DNA of 9,881 bases from DATFJZ01 sp034660495 (GCA_034660495.1 JAYEJJ010000269.1:1-9881); one strand, 5' to 3'; positions 1 through 5,729 are shown, numbered from the stretch's first letter. Numbers and translations are program-made. The notes: generated by a model from the letters alone, not told the origin.

Positions 1-110
1 ACCTATGCTGTTGCTCTCGATTAAGTGCTTTTCAAAAACGCATAGGCTGAAAAGCACATCATAATCCGTCAATTCATCCCCTGAGCTAAAGACTCAGGGG
101 TTTTCTTGCC
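1..110 (+). mobile_element. Right end of an IS200/IS605-family (TnpB-type) element
   Basis: Seen: TTCATCCCCTGAG (74-86), a perfect 8-bp stem (78-85 with 93-100, loop CTAAAGA), then TTTTCTTGCC. From memory, many IS200/IS605 elements carrying tnpB end with this arrangement: TTCATCC, a short imperfect palindrome, then TTTCTTG. Single-strand hairpins of this kind are recognised by the Y1 transposase TnpA. A tnpB gene would lie just before base 1; frame 1 shows only seven codons and a TAA at 22-24, too little to identify. The sequence after about 110 is recognisable DUF3369 coding sequence, so the element probably inserted into, or recombined with, the response-regulator gene. The exact right boundary (about 105-114) cannot be fixed without an empty site. 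A simple intrinsic terminator is the alternative reading of the hairpin. Confidence 0.55.
2..104 (+). ncRNA. Possible omega-RNA scaffold (TnpB guide RNA) with pseudoknot
   Basis: Seen: two interleaved complementary pairs, CCTATGC (2-8) with GCATAGG (40-46), and GTGCTTTTCA (25-34) with TGAAAAGCAC (48-57). Their order makes an H-type pseudoknot, followed by the 78-100 hairpin. Known: omega-RNAs of TnpB nucleases run from the 3' part of tnpB through the right end, contain a pseudoknot, and use about 16-20 nt of flanking DNA as guide. Inferred: if this is such an RNA, the guide would start near 105-112 and match the interrupted gene. The 5' limit lies outside the window. No nuclease gene is visible here, so the call rests on structure and the right-end motif only. 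Confidence 0.35.
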
Positions 111-241
111 GGTTTTTTATAAAAATCGTTGCCGCCACTGGAAAATACGCAGATTTTGTGGAAACTGACATGAAAAAGGTCCTTCCCCGGTCTGTGCTTG
201 AAGCTTTTGAATATTTAAAGCCAGACGGGGGCGACCTTTTT

Positions 242-275
242 TCAGGGGATGAGTATATTCAGGGGATGAGTATAT
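242..275 (+). repeat. 17-bp perfect tandem duplication inside the HD-GYP pseudogene
   Basis: TCAGGGGATGAGTATAT occurs twice head to tail (242-258, 259-275). One copy fits the conserved DUF3369 reading (FSGDEYIGVF); the second moves the frame from 2 to 1, exactly the frame used by the following HD-GYP part. This is a replication-slippage type lesion. Confidence 0.95.
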
Positions 276-693
276 TGGTGTTTTCACGTCCAGTGAAGGG
301 TCAACAAGCCTTTTATACCTGAGCGGATGTAAGAATCTGTCTGCGGTTGATAAAAACCTTGTCCGCCTGTTTACCAGAAGTGTATCCATTGGGTTTGACA
401 ATATTTCCCTTGCCCGGGAGATCATTGATACCCAGAAAGAGGTGATTTACACCCTTGGGGAAATTGTTGAAACCCGGTCCAAGGAAACCGCTCACCATGT
501 CAAGCGGGTTTCAGAAATCTGTTACCTTCTTGCCAGAAAATGCGGAATAGATGAAAAAACGGCTGAAATGCTCAAACTGGCTTCCCCCATGCATGATATT
601 GGAAAAATAGGTGTACCTGAAGCTATTCTGCATAAACCGGGAAAGTTAACAGACAAAGAGTTTGAGATCATCAAGGCCCATGCTGAAACAGGG

Positions 694-876
694 TATGAAA
701 TGGGCTTGATCATAACATCGACCACCCTGGGGTGGGGTCAGGCTTCGGTTATTGCGCTTTTGTTTAAATTTACCTTTAAACAGAGTTCTTTGTCAAAAGC
801 GTAATAACCGAAGCCCGACCCCGTTGATCAACAAACCAGCCGATTTGGCCGAAGTTATGACCAAGCCCTATGAAAT
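694..876. mobile_element. 167-bp MITE with 8-bp target-site duplication
   Basis: The insert is 702-868. It is flanked by the direct repeat TATGAAAT (694-701, 869-876). Outer terminal inverted repeats are 15 bp with one mismatch: GGGCTTGATCATAAC at 702-716 and the complement of GGGCTTGGTCATAAC at 854-868. Inside lies a second, longer palindrome: 28-bp arms at 734-761 and 795-822 with two mismatches, both starting GGGGTC(A/G)GGCTT. At the tip, GTTTAAA (762-768) faces TTTAAAC (775-781). It has no transposase gene. Removing the insert plus one target copy restores the GYEILKKSKRQ reading of the host gene, which proves the boundaries. An 8-bp duplication and GGG ends fit several IS families (IS1595-like is one possibility); the parent element is not determinable here. 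Confidence 0.93.
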
Positions 877-1217
877 CCTGAAAAAATCCAAGCGTCAGAT
901 CATGAAAACCGCTTCCATTGTTGCCAGGCAGCATCACGAAAAATGGGACGGCACTGGATATCCCCAGGGGCTGGCCGGGGAAAATATTCATATTTACCGG
1001 AGGATTGCTCCATTGCAGATGTGTTTGATGCCCTTACCCATGCACGATGCTACAAAACGCCCTGGTCCATTCCCGAAGTAGTTGAATTTTTCAGGAAGGA
1101 GCGCGGCAGGCATTTTGATCCTTATCTGACGGATCTTTTTTTTATCGGATATTGACAGCTTTGTTGAAATCAATAAAAATTTTCCTGATTAGTGAAACAA
1201 GTTGTAATTCTTTAAAA

Positions 1218-1380
1218 CCGGCATGGCCGGTCCATGATCATCGACCCGGTCACAACAAATGATGAAAGCCATCAGGTGCCGGTAATCAGCAAAAACAGGT
1301 GCCGGTAATCAGCAAAAATTGTAATTGTTTACTGGAATTGGAAGCTGATAACTGAGTGCTGAAGGCTGATGGCTTTCATC
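1218..1380. repeat. Two-hairpin interspersed repeat, copy A
   Basis: First palindrome: CCGGTC and GACCCGG around CATGATCATC (about 1227-1249). After TCACAAC comes a perfect 15-bp inverted repeat, GATGAAAGCCATCAG (1261-1275) and its complement at 1366-1380. A 90-base loop between these arms holds a 23-bp tandem duplication. A second copy lies at 2191-2268 in the same orientation. The intergenic stretch 1193-1397 contains nothing else that I can identify. It lies downstream of the minus-strand DUF3334-like gene, so the long stem could also end up at that transcript's 3' end. Confidence 0.75.
1273..1318. repeat. 23-bp perfect tandem duplication
   Basis: The unit at 1273-1295 (CAGGTGCCGG...CAAAAA) is repeated exactly at 1296-1318. 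It lies in the loop of repeat copy A, noncoding. It belongs with the 17-bp duplications at 242-275 and 3741-3773. Confidence 0.95.
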
Positions 1381-1397
1381 TAAAACATCCAGGGAAA

Positions 1398-2081
1398 CTA
1401 GAGGCCGAGTTTATTCATAAAATCATCGTCTGCTTCCTCATCCGTACTGGTTTGGCTGTTTTTTTCCCTTTCCTGTTTTTCCCGGGCCTGGGTTAAGATC
1501 TCTTCAATATCTTCGTGCTTTTCTTTTTCAAAGGGGAAAAGGGGCTCAAATATGGTTTCTTCTATTCCGAGTTCCAGATAAAAAGGACGGTGGTTTTCTG
1601 TTTCAAAGGAAACCCTTCTGTACTGGGGATTATCAATCTGGGTGTCAATGGAAATATGAATATCCTTGTTGATTACCAGCATTTTAGGCTGATTCTGGTT
1701 GATGGAGACATGGAGTTCATGGCGCAGATCGGTCTGGAAATGGCCCATGGTCTGATTCATAAGCTCGCCTAATACATTTGCCACGTCATCTGAGGTATGC
1801 AGGATGGATAGTTCCTCTTCAGGCATTCCCATGTTGAGCATATAACTTCTGTAAATATCCAGGGCAGCTTCAGCAGAGAAATTCATGATCAGCAGCCCGG
1901 ATACCCCGCCGTCAAATACAGTGAAACATCCAATATCAGGTTTTAGGCAGGTTCTGTTGATTTTTTGAACCAGGGGAGAAAATCTGATTTCCCTGGCTGA
2001 TGCTTTGGTTAATATCCTTTGAACGGTTTTGCATAAAATCAAAAGGATTTCATTGGTTGAGTCTGTTTTTTCATTGGGCAT
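1398..2081 (-). CDS. DUF3334-like protein with CheC/CheX phosphatase signature
   Basis: 227 aa, ATG start with AAAGGAGG 5 nt upstream (2087-2094), so the start is secure. I recognise it from memory as resembling DUF3334 proteins known mainly from Vibrio and other marine bacteria: SPLVQKINRTCLKPDIGCF (35-53), HTSDDVANVLGELMNQ (95-110), QNQPKML (129-135) and a short C-terminal DDFMNKLGL end. Residues E106-x2-N109-x22-P132 match the E-x2-N-x22-P part of the active-site signature of CheC, CheX and FliY, which dephosphorylate CheY-P; the position usually D or S four residues before the Glu is N102. Residues 183-220 are highly charged and probably flexible, like an acidic tail used for docking. No signal peptide or membrane segment is seen. 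It is monocistronic, flanked on both sides by copies of the same repeat, and neighbours a dead response regulator. Inferred role: signalling or chemotaxis phosphatase-like protein; catalysis is unproven. Confidence 0.85.
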   Translation of the reverse strand: MPNEKTDSTNEILLILCKTVQRILTKASAREIRFSPLVQKINRTCLKPDIGCFTVFDGGVSGLLIMNFSAEAALDIYRSYMLNMGMPEEELSILHTSDDVANVLGELMNQTMGHFQTDLRHELHVSINQNQPKMLVINKDIHISIDTQIDNPQYRRVSFETENHRPFYLELGIEETIFEPLFPFEKEKHEDIEEILTQAREKQEREKNSQTSTDEEADDDFMNKLGL

Positions 2082-2190
2082 ATCTGCCTCCTTTCTACCT
2101 GGATATTTGTTCTATAACGGCCATGCCCTGACTGGCACAGCAAATCATGAAAGAATTTAAAAATTCACATGGTTTTTTTATAAACCCATA

Positions 2191-2268
2191 TGACCGGACC
2201 ATGATCATCGACCGGCCACAACGAAAAATGAAAGTCCTGCAATAACAGCTGTTTGGCCGGACTTTCAT
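2191..2268. repeat. Two-hairpin interspersed repeat, copy B
   Basis: ACCATGATCATCGACC (2198-2213) and GCCACAAC match copy A closely; the similarity runs about 60 nt (roughly 1209-1270 against 2173-2237). The second hairpin is ATGAAAGTCC (2228-2237) with GGACTTTCAT (2259-2268). In copy A the same stem reads AAGCC/GGCTT, here AAGTCC/GGACTT, so both arms changed together. Orientation is the same as copy A, and the DUF3334-like gene lies between them. Confidence 0.75.
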
Positions 2269-2310
2269 ATGATCCCCAAAAGATCACCTTTGTTTTAAGG
2301 ATTAAAAATC

Positions 2311-2338
2311 AGGATAAAATTTTATTTTTTTCATGCAA
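2311..2338 (-). promoter_or_regulatory. Possible promoter for the DUF3334-like gene
   Basis: On the minus strand, TTGCAT (2338-2333), 16 nt, then TATCCT (2316-2311). It would give a leader of about 220 nt running through repeat copy B. No better pair was seen nearer the start codon. The match is moderate and the surroundings are AT-rich, where chance matches are common. Confidence 0.25.
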
Positions 2339-2438
2339 TAATAGATATTACATTATATGCTGACAGCGGTTAAGTCAACATTAACCTTGCCGGTTAGCTG
2401 GATTTTGCAGCACAGGTTTATGAAAAATCAGGAAAAAT

Positions 2439-2468
2439 TTGTAAACCTATCTGAATTGTGGGTATAAT
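2439..2468 (+). promoter_or_regulatory. Candidate sigma70-type promoter for amzA
   Basis: TTGTAA (2439-2444), 18 nt, then a consensus TATAAT (2463-2468). The start codon of amzA is about 179 nt further on, and the palindromic element at 2546-2634 lies between, within the predicted leader. The rest of 2269-2545 is AT-rich with only short inverted repeats (GGTTAA/TTAACC at 2368-2386) and no ORF that I can support. Confidence 0.45.
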
Positions 2469-2545
2469 CTGATAATTTTTTACTTAAACTCGATGATCAA
2501 GCTTTTGTGTCAAGTCAAGTTTCTGTGTCTGGTTTCTGGTGAACA

Positions 2546-2634
2546 GGGTCAGGCTATTGTTGTTGGCGTTATCTACCACAACCGTTGTGAGCCTGTGACG
2601 GCAGAGATAATGCTTCTAACTCAAGCCTGACCCC
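2546..2634. repeat. Palindromic GGGTCAGGCT element upstream of amzA
   Basis: Ends are GGGTCAGGCT (2546-2555) and AGCCTGACCC (2624-2633), perfectly complementary. The arms continue imperfectly to GCGTTATCT (2566-2574) and AGATAATGC (2605-2613), and CACAACCGTTGTG forms a small central palindrome. The same GGGGTCAGGCTT head is found in the inner arms of the MITE at 734-822. From memory, such heads occur in REP-like repeats linked to single-domain Y1 (RAYT) transposases; no such gene is in the window. The element ends 13 nt before the amzA ATG. Confidence 0.65.
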
Positions 2635-2646
2635 TCGTAGGTAATT

Positions 2647-3165
2647 ATGAATAAAACAGGTTTTAGAGTTGGGGTCCTGCCCATGGGTGAAATTGACCGC
2701 ATAATTCCCAAGGCTGTAGCAGCACAAATAACCGGCGCTTTTGGAATTGAAGCCGAGGTTCTTCCTGTTGCGCCTTGTCCGGCTTATGCCTTTGATTCAA
2801 GACGGGTTCAGTACAATGCCGGCCTGATAATAAAAAAGCTTGAAAAAAAGCAGTTTTCAGGATTTACAAAGGTTGTGGCCCTGTTTGATGATGATCTTTT
2901 TATTCCGGTTTTCTCGTTTGTACTTGGAGAGGCAAGGATGGGAGGGCGCTGTGCCCTTGTCTCCATTTACAGGCTGAAGCAGGACCCGTTGCGTGCGGTA
3001 AAAGTGGCCATGCATGAATTCGGTCATTTAATGAACCTGGGACACTGCATGGAAAAAGACTGCGTTATGAATTTTTCAAAGGACATTGAGCATCTGGATA
3101 AAATTTCCACTGGCATGTGCAGATTTTGTGTTGAAAACATACAATACCAGTTTGAACGATATTAA
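2647..3165 (+). CDS. amzA: Archaemetzincin family zinc metalloprotease
   Basis: 172 aa, the usual length of archaeal and bacterial archaemetzincins, metzincin-like zinc peptidases whose natural substrates are largely unknown. The extended zinc motif HEFGHLMNLGH (123-133) supplies three His ligands and the catalytic Glu124. It is followed by the family-specific second zinc site: C134, C139 (CX4C) and C158, C161 (CXXC). M141, in CVMNF, lies where the family has its conserved post-motif Met. There is no signal peptide, so it is predicted cytoplasmic. The ATG at 2647 is preceded only by a weak TAGGT, and the palindrome ends 13 nt upstream, so translation or RNA folding may be affected. It is transcribed alone and converges on the CBS gene with an 11-nt gap. 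All active-site residues are intact. Confidence 0.93.
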   Translation: MNKTGFRVGVLPMGEIDRIIPKAVAAQITGAFGIEAEVLPVAPCPAYAFDSRRVQYNAGLIIKKLEKKQFSGFTKVVALFDDDLFIPVFSFVLGEARMGGRCALVSIYRLKQDPLRAVKVAMHEFGHLMNLGHCMEKDCVMNFSKDIEHLDKISTGMCRFCVENIQYQFERY

Positions 3166-3176
3166 CCTTAACCCAT

Positions 3177-3626
3177 CTAAACCATCAAAGTTTTTAACAC
3201 ATCTTCTTTTCCAATAATCCCGGCAATTTTATTGTTTTCAACAACGGGTATGGTATGAAAATGCTTTTTAACCATTAAAGCGGCAATATCTTTAAGGGGC
3301 GTGTCCGGCTTTACTGTAACAACGTCAGTTGCCATGGCCTGTTTTACTTTTACAGCAGATGTTTTCTGAAACTCCTTTTCAAATTTTTTTGAGGAGGACA
3401 AGGGGATAATCCCGTCAAGTATGGTCAGGATGGGAGGTATGGGCAGTTCCTTTTGCTGGAATATTAAATCGCTCTGACATAATATCCCCTTCAGGCTGCC
3501 GTTCTCATCAACAACAGGTATACCGTTAATATGGTTGTTGATCAGAATTTCAACGGCTGTGGTAATGTCCGTTTCAGGGGACAGGGTAATGACTTTTTTT
3601 TCCATAATATCAGCGGCTGTGATCAT
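3177..3626 (-). CDS. Two-CBS-domain protein
   Basis: 149 aa, made almost entirely of a tandem CBS pair (Bateman module): CBS1 about 1-58 (ADIMEKKVITLSPETDI, NGIPVVDENGSLKGIL) and CBS2 about 92-148 (VKQAMATDVVTVKPDTPL, HTIPVVENNKIAGIIG). The linker 59-91 is Pro/Ile-rich then charged. Such pairs bind adenine nucleotides (AMP, ATP, SAM) and act as energy or ligand sensors for partner proteins. With no fused catalytic or transport domain, its partner cannot be named. The ATG start is fixed by AAGGAGG at 3633-3639, 6 nt upstream. It has its own predicted promoter (3666-3694), so it is probably not just the tail of the mqnB operon. Confidence 0.9.
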   Translation of the reverse strand: MITAADIMEKKVITLSPETDITTAVEILINNHINGIPVVDENGSLKGILCQSDLIFQQKELPIPPILTILDGIIPLSSSKKFEKEFQKTSAVKVKQAMATDVVTVKPDTPLKDIAALMVKKHFHTIPVVENNKIAGIIGKEDVLKTLMV

Positions 3627-3665
3627 GGGTAACCTCCTTGTTTAAACGGTCTGAGTGCTGAAATA

Positions 3666-3694
3666 ACTATACAGGGAATGGGGAGGAAACTCAA
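3666..3694 (-). promoter_or_regulatory. Sigma70-type promoter for the CBS-domain gene
   Basis: On the minus strand, TTGAGT (3694-3689), exactly 17 nt, then TATAGT (3671-3666). Transcription would start near 3659, giving a leader of about 33 nt that contains the strong Shine-Dalgarno at 3633-3639. Both hexamers are one or two bases from consensus and the position is ideal. Confidence 0.6.
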
Positions 3695-3740
3695 GGGATT
3701 TTCCTGTGTAACGCTCATGCTCCGGCAGGCCAACTCCTTT

Positions 3741-3773
3741 GATCATCAGGTTTTTTCGATCATCAGGTTTTTT
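3741..3773. repeat. 17-bp-period tandem duplication
   Basis: GATCATCAGGTTTTTTC (3741-3757) is followed directly by GATCATCAGGTTTTTT (3758-3773). It lies in the 211-nt gap between mqnB and the CBS gene. The same gap holds two similar direct pieces, GTGCTGTCCCC (3779-3789) and GTGTTGTCCCT (near 3809-3819), of unknown meaning. No convincing intrinsic terminator for the mqnB operon is seen here. Confidence 0.9.
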
Positions 3774-3837
3774 GAATAGTGCTGTCCCCAAACAGCTTGA
3801 TTTTTGGGTGTTGTCCCTTTGTTTCCGGGCAGCAGGG

Positions 3838-4566
3838 TTAAAATTTTTCAATCACAGCTGCAGCCGCCCGGCAGGCGCGTCTTGAGGCAAAGGGAATATC
3901 CCATCTGGTTTTATCCCGGACCCCCACAGGGTTGGATCCAGCTCTTATTTCCAGAAAATCAGTGTTATACAATGCCGCTACCTGGGCAGCAGCCGATCCT
4001 TCCATGGCTTCCATGCACGGACTGAATACAGCGTACAGGGCCTTGGCGCTTTTTTTTGTGGCCGTTATGACAGATACGGTTATAAACGGGCCCCGGGTTA
4101 TGTTGCAGGCTGTATCAGAAAAATGATCCGTTAAAATGTCAAAGGCTTTTTCAACAAGATTTTCTTTAAAATAGAAGAAGCCGGTTCTGCTTGCCCGGTT
4201 TCCCGGTATGAGATCAAAGGGCAGGGGGGCGTGCTTAAAGGAAGAGAAAGGGGTTTCAACACCTGTGTGGATATATGTTTCACTTTCTGCAATGCCTATG
4301 TCTCCCAGACACAGTCCTGTTTCCTTGAAAATGCCGGCAGTTCCCGTCTGAAGGACAAGATTGAATTTATTGTGCTCAAGCTCCCCTGCAAGGGCCTGGG
4401 CGCAATTGATGCTTCCAGGCCCTGTGATGATGAGTTTAAAGGGCCTGCTGCCATATGTGCACAGATAAGTGGTTCTGCCCGCACTGGACCTTGCTTTTTT
4501 GATGACAGCAGCCCGGGTTAAAAGATCGGCTGCTTCGGTTTTTGTGGCAGACAGTATTAAAATCAC
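3838..4566 (-). CDS. mqnB: Futalosine hydrolase (menaquinone synthesis)
   Basis: 242 aa, PNP/UDP-phosphorylase fold. MqnB cleaves futalosine to dehypoxanthine futalosine and hypoxanthine in the chorismate-to-menaquinone futalosine pathway, in the cytoplasm. Supporting motifs: TGTAGIF (74-80), a nucleoside-binding glycine loop; GIAESETYIHTGVE (91-104); MEAMEGSAAAQVA (185-197) with the family acidic residue E189; and SNPVGVRDKTRWDIP (211-225), a stretch typical of futalosine hydrolases rather than MTA/SAH nucleosidases. It starts with GTG. The upstream aroQ stop TGA (4578-4580) is part of the TGAGG ribosome-binding site (4576-4580), so translation is likely coupled. It is the last gene of the ribF operon. 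Adenosylhomocysteine nucleosidase is the main alternative; the C-terminal motif argues against it. Confidence 0.88.
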   Translation of the reverse strand: MILILSATKTEAADLLTRAAVIKKARSSAGRTTYLCTYGSRPFKLIITGPGSINCAQALAGELEHNKFNLVLQTGTAGIFKETGLCLGDIGIAESETYIHTGVETPFSSFKHAPLPFDLIPGNRASRTGFFYFKENLVEKAFDILTDHFSDTACNITRGPFITVSVITATKKSAKALYAVFSPCMEAMEGSAAAQVAALYNTDFLEIRAGSNPVGVRDKTRWDIPFASRRACRAAAAVIEKF

Positions 4567-4577
4567 AGGGCATTGCC

Positions 4578-5027
4578 TCAGATCATATTTTTTAACGCAT
4601 TTAATGCCATAAGATAGCCGTGAGAGCCAAAACCGGTTATCTGGCCGGCAACGGCACTGGATACCATGGAGTGATGCCGGAAGGCTTCCCTTTTGTAGAT
4701 ATTGGACAAATGAACTTCAATAACAGGTATGGACAAAAGCAAGAGGGCATCTTTTATGGCAACACTGGTATGGGTATAGGCAGCAGGGTTGATGATGACA
4801 GCGCTGTAATTCTCCTGAAAAGCAGCCTGGATCTGCTCGACAATGGCCCCTTCGTAATTTGACTGAAACGTTTTGATGTTAAATCCCAGGGCATCAGCCT
4901 CGGTTTTCAGCCTGTTATTGATCTGGTCAAGGGTTTGTTTCCCATAGATTTCAGGTTCTCTTTTTCCCAGCATGTTCAGGTTCGGTCCATGGATGACCAG
5001 TATTGTTTTTTTATCTGTGCCTGTCAT
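4578..5027 (-). CDS. aroQ: Type II 3-dehydroquinate dehydratase
   Basis: 149 aa from the ATG at 5027. It dehydrates 3-dehydroquinate to 3-dehydroshikimate in the shikimate pathway, as a cytoplasmic dodecamer in this family. Motifs: HGPNLNMLGKREPEIYG (13-29) with Arg23 and catalytic Tyr28; SNYEG (56-60); NPAAYTHTS (80-88) with Asn80 and His86; EVHLSNIYKREAFRHHS (104-120) with the substrate-binding His106 and the mobile-loop Arg. An in-frame start at 5114 would add 29 residues, but these lie inside rpe in another frame and family proteins begin right before ILVIHGPN, so 5027 is chosen. It overlaps the rpe 3' end by 17 nt. The ribosome-binding site AGGGG (5036-5040) and the A9 run before the G of ATG lie within rpe. 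It supplies chorismate, the precursor used by the mqnB pathway next door. Confidence 0.95.
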   Translation of the reverse strand: MTGTDKKTILVIHGPNLNMLGKREPEIYGKQTLDQINNRLKTEADALGFNIKTFQSNYEGAIVEQIQAAFQENYSAVIINPAAYTHTSVAIKDALLLLSIPVIEVHLSNIYKREAFRHHSMVSSAVAGQITGFGSHGYLMALNALKNMI

Positions 5028-5691
5028 TTTTTTTTCCCCTGCTGATACGGGTTCTGAAATCTGAAATAGTGTTTTTATAATTGTCTGTACTGAATATTGC
5101 CGATCCTGCCACAAAAATGTCTGCGCCGGCTGCTGCGATTTTCCCTATGGTGTCACATCCTACACCGCCGTCAACCTGGATAAGTGTTTCAGCTGCTGTC
5201 TGCTGGATCATGGCTTTAAGGCGTTTAATTTTTTCAAGGCTTGAGTGGATGAACTTCTGTCCGCCGAATCCGGGATTGACGCTCATGATCAGGACAAAAT
5301 CAAGTTCATCCAGAACCCATTCAATGGATGACAAAGGGGTTGCAGGGTTAAGGGCAACCCCTGCCTTTATATTGGAAGCTTTGATGAACTGCACGGTTCT
5401 GTGAAGGTGGGGGCAGGCTTCAGCATGAACCGAGATAAGGTCAGCTCCGGCTTTTATAAATTCCGGGATGAAAAGATCTGAATTTTCTATCATAAGATGG
5501 ACATCCAGCGGAATTGACGTGGCTTTTTTGGCTGCGTTTACGATGACTGGTCCAAAGGAAATATTGGGCACAAAATGCCCGTCCATGACATCAACATGGA
5601 TCCAGTCGGCACCGGCATCAGTGACTGCTTTCAGCTCATCACCCAGCTCGGTAAAATCTGATGAAAGAATGGATGGCGCTATGATTCCCAT
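5011..5691 (-). CDS. rpe: Ribulose-phosphate 3-epimerase
   Basis: 226 aa, full length. It interconverts D-ribulose 5-phosphate and D-xylulose 5-phosphate (pentose phosphate or Calvin cycle). It is a TIM barrel with the expected sites: APSILSSDF (5-13) with Ser7; WIHVDVMDGHFVPN (30-43) with metal ligands His32 and Asp34; DVHLMI (63-68) with His65; MSVNPGFGGQKF (136-147) at the phosphate-side loop; QVDGGV (172-177) with Asp174 as metal ligand and catalytic acid; VAGSAIF (194-200) binding phosphate. The ATG is preceded by AGGAG at 5698-5702. The last codons (GRGKK-like, basic) run over an A9 tract that doubles as the spacer before the aroQ start. A 75-nt gap separates it from rsmB, the longest in the operon, and contains a small hairpin. 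Confidence 0.96.
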   Translation of the reverse strand: MGIIAPSILSSDFTELGDELKAVTDAGADWIHVDVMDGHFVPNISFGPVIVNAAKKATSIPLDVHLMIENSDLFIPEFIKAGADLISVHAEACPHLHRTVQFIKASNIKAGVALNPATPLSSIEWVLDELDFVLIMSVNPGFGGQKFIHSSLEKIKRLKAMIQQTAAETLIQVDGGVGCDTIGKIAAAGADIFVAGSAIFSTDNYKNTISDFRTRISRGKKNDRHR

Positions 5692-5729
5692 TGGTTTCTC
5701 CTGATTGGGTTATGGGTTGTCAATTTAAT

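Larger units (their letters stand above)
112..1192 (+). pseudogene. Broken DUF3369/HD-GYP response regulator (cyclic-di-GMP phosphodiesterase family)
   Basis: The conceptual product is the C-terminal part of a response regulator with a receiver, DUF3369 and HD-GYP layout; HD-GYP domains hydrolyse c-di-GMP. DUF3369 reads from AATGKYADF (about 131-157) to SIGFDNISLA. HD-GYP follows, with MHDIGKIG, ARQHHEKWDGTGYP and IADVFDAL all present. The reading frame changes five times. (1) The 5' part, including any receiver domain, is missing at an IS-like end. (2) A 17-bp tandem duplication at 242-275 shifts the frame. (3) A 167-bp MITE at 702-868 splits GYE/ILKKSKRQ. (4) One base is missing near 1006; adding it gives RICSIADVFDAL. 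(5) One extra T in the T8 run at 1136-1143; removing it gives DLFLSDIDSFVEINKNFPD and the stop at 1190-1192. Repairing 2-5 gives one uninterrupted frame, so identity is secure and the gene is dead. The single-base changes could be sequencing errors; the duplication and insertion could not. Confidence 0.93.

Noticed and set aside
78..104. Intrinsic terminator (hairpin plus T run)
   Set aside because: The hairpin is real, but the T run is only four long and the TTCATCC/TTTCTTG context fits an IS200/IS605 end better. Not excluded.
1273..1318. Short CRISPR-like repeat pair
   Set aside because: The two units are directly adjacent with no spacer; this is a tandem duplication.
1261..1380. Rho-independent terminator of the DUF3334-like gene
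   Set aside because: The stem is long and perfect but the loop is 90 nt and no U run follows on the minus strand; treated as part of the interspersed repeat.
3642..3851. 69-codon minus-strand frame between mqnB and the CBS gene
   Set aside because: It overlaps the mqnB end, contains the 17-bp tandem duplication and the predicted promoter of the CBS gene, and has no recognisable domain.
5028..5114. Upstream in-frame extension of aroQ (29 residues)
   Set aside because: It lies inside rpe in another frame, and type II dehydroquinases begin just before ILVIHGPN.
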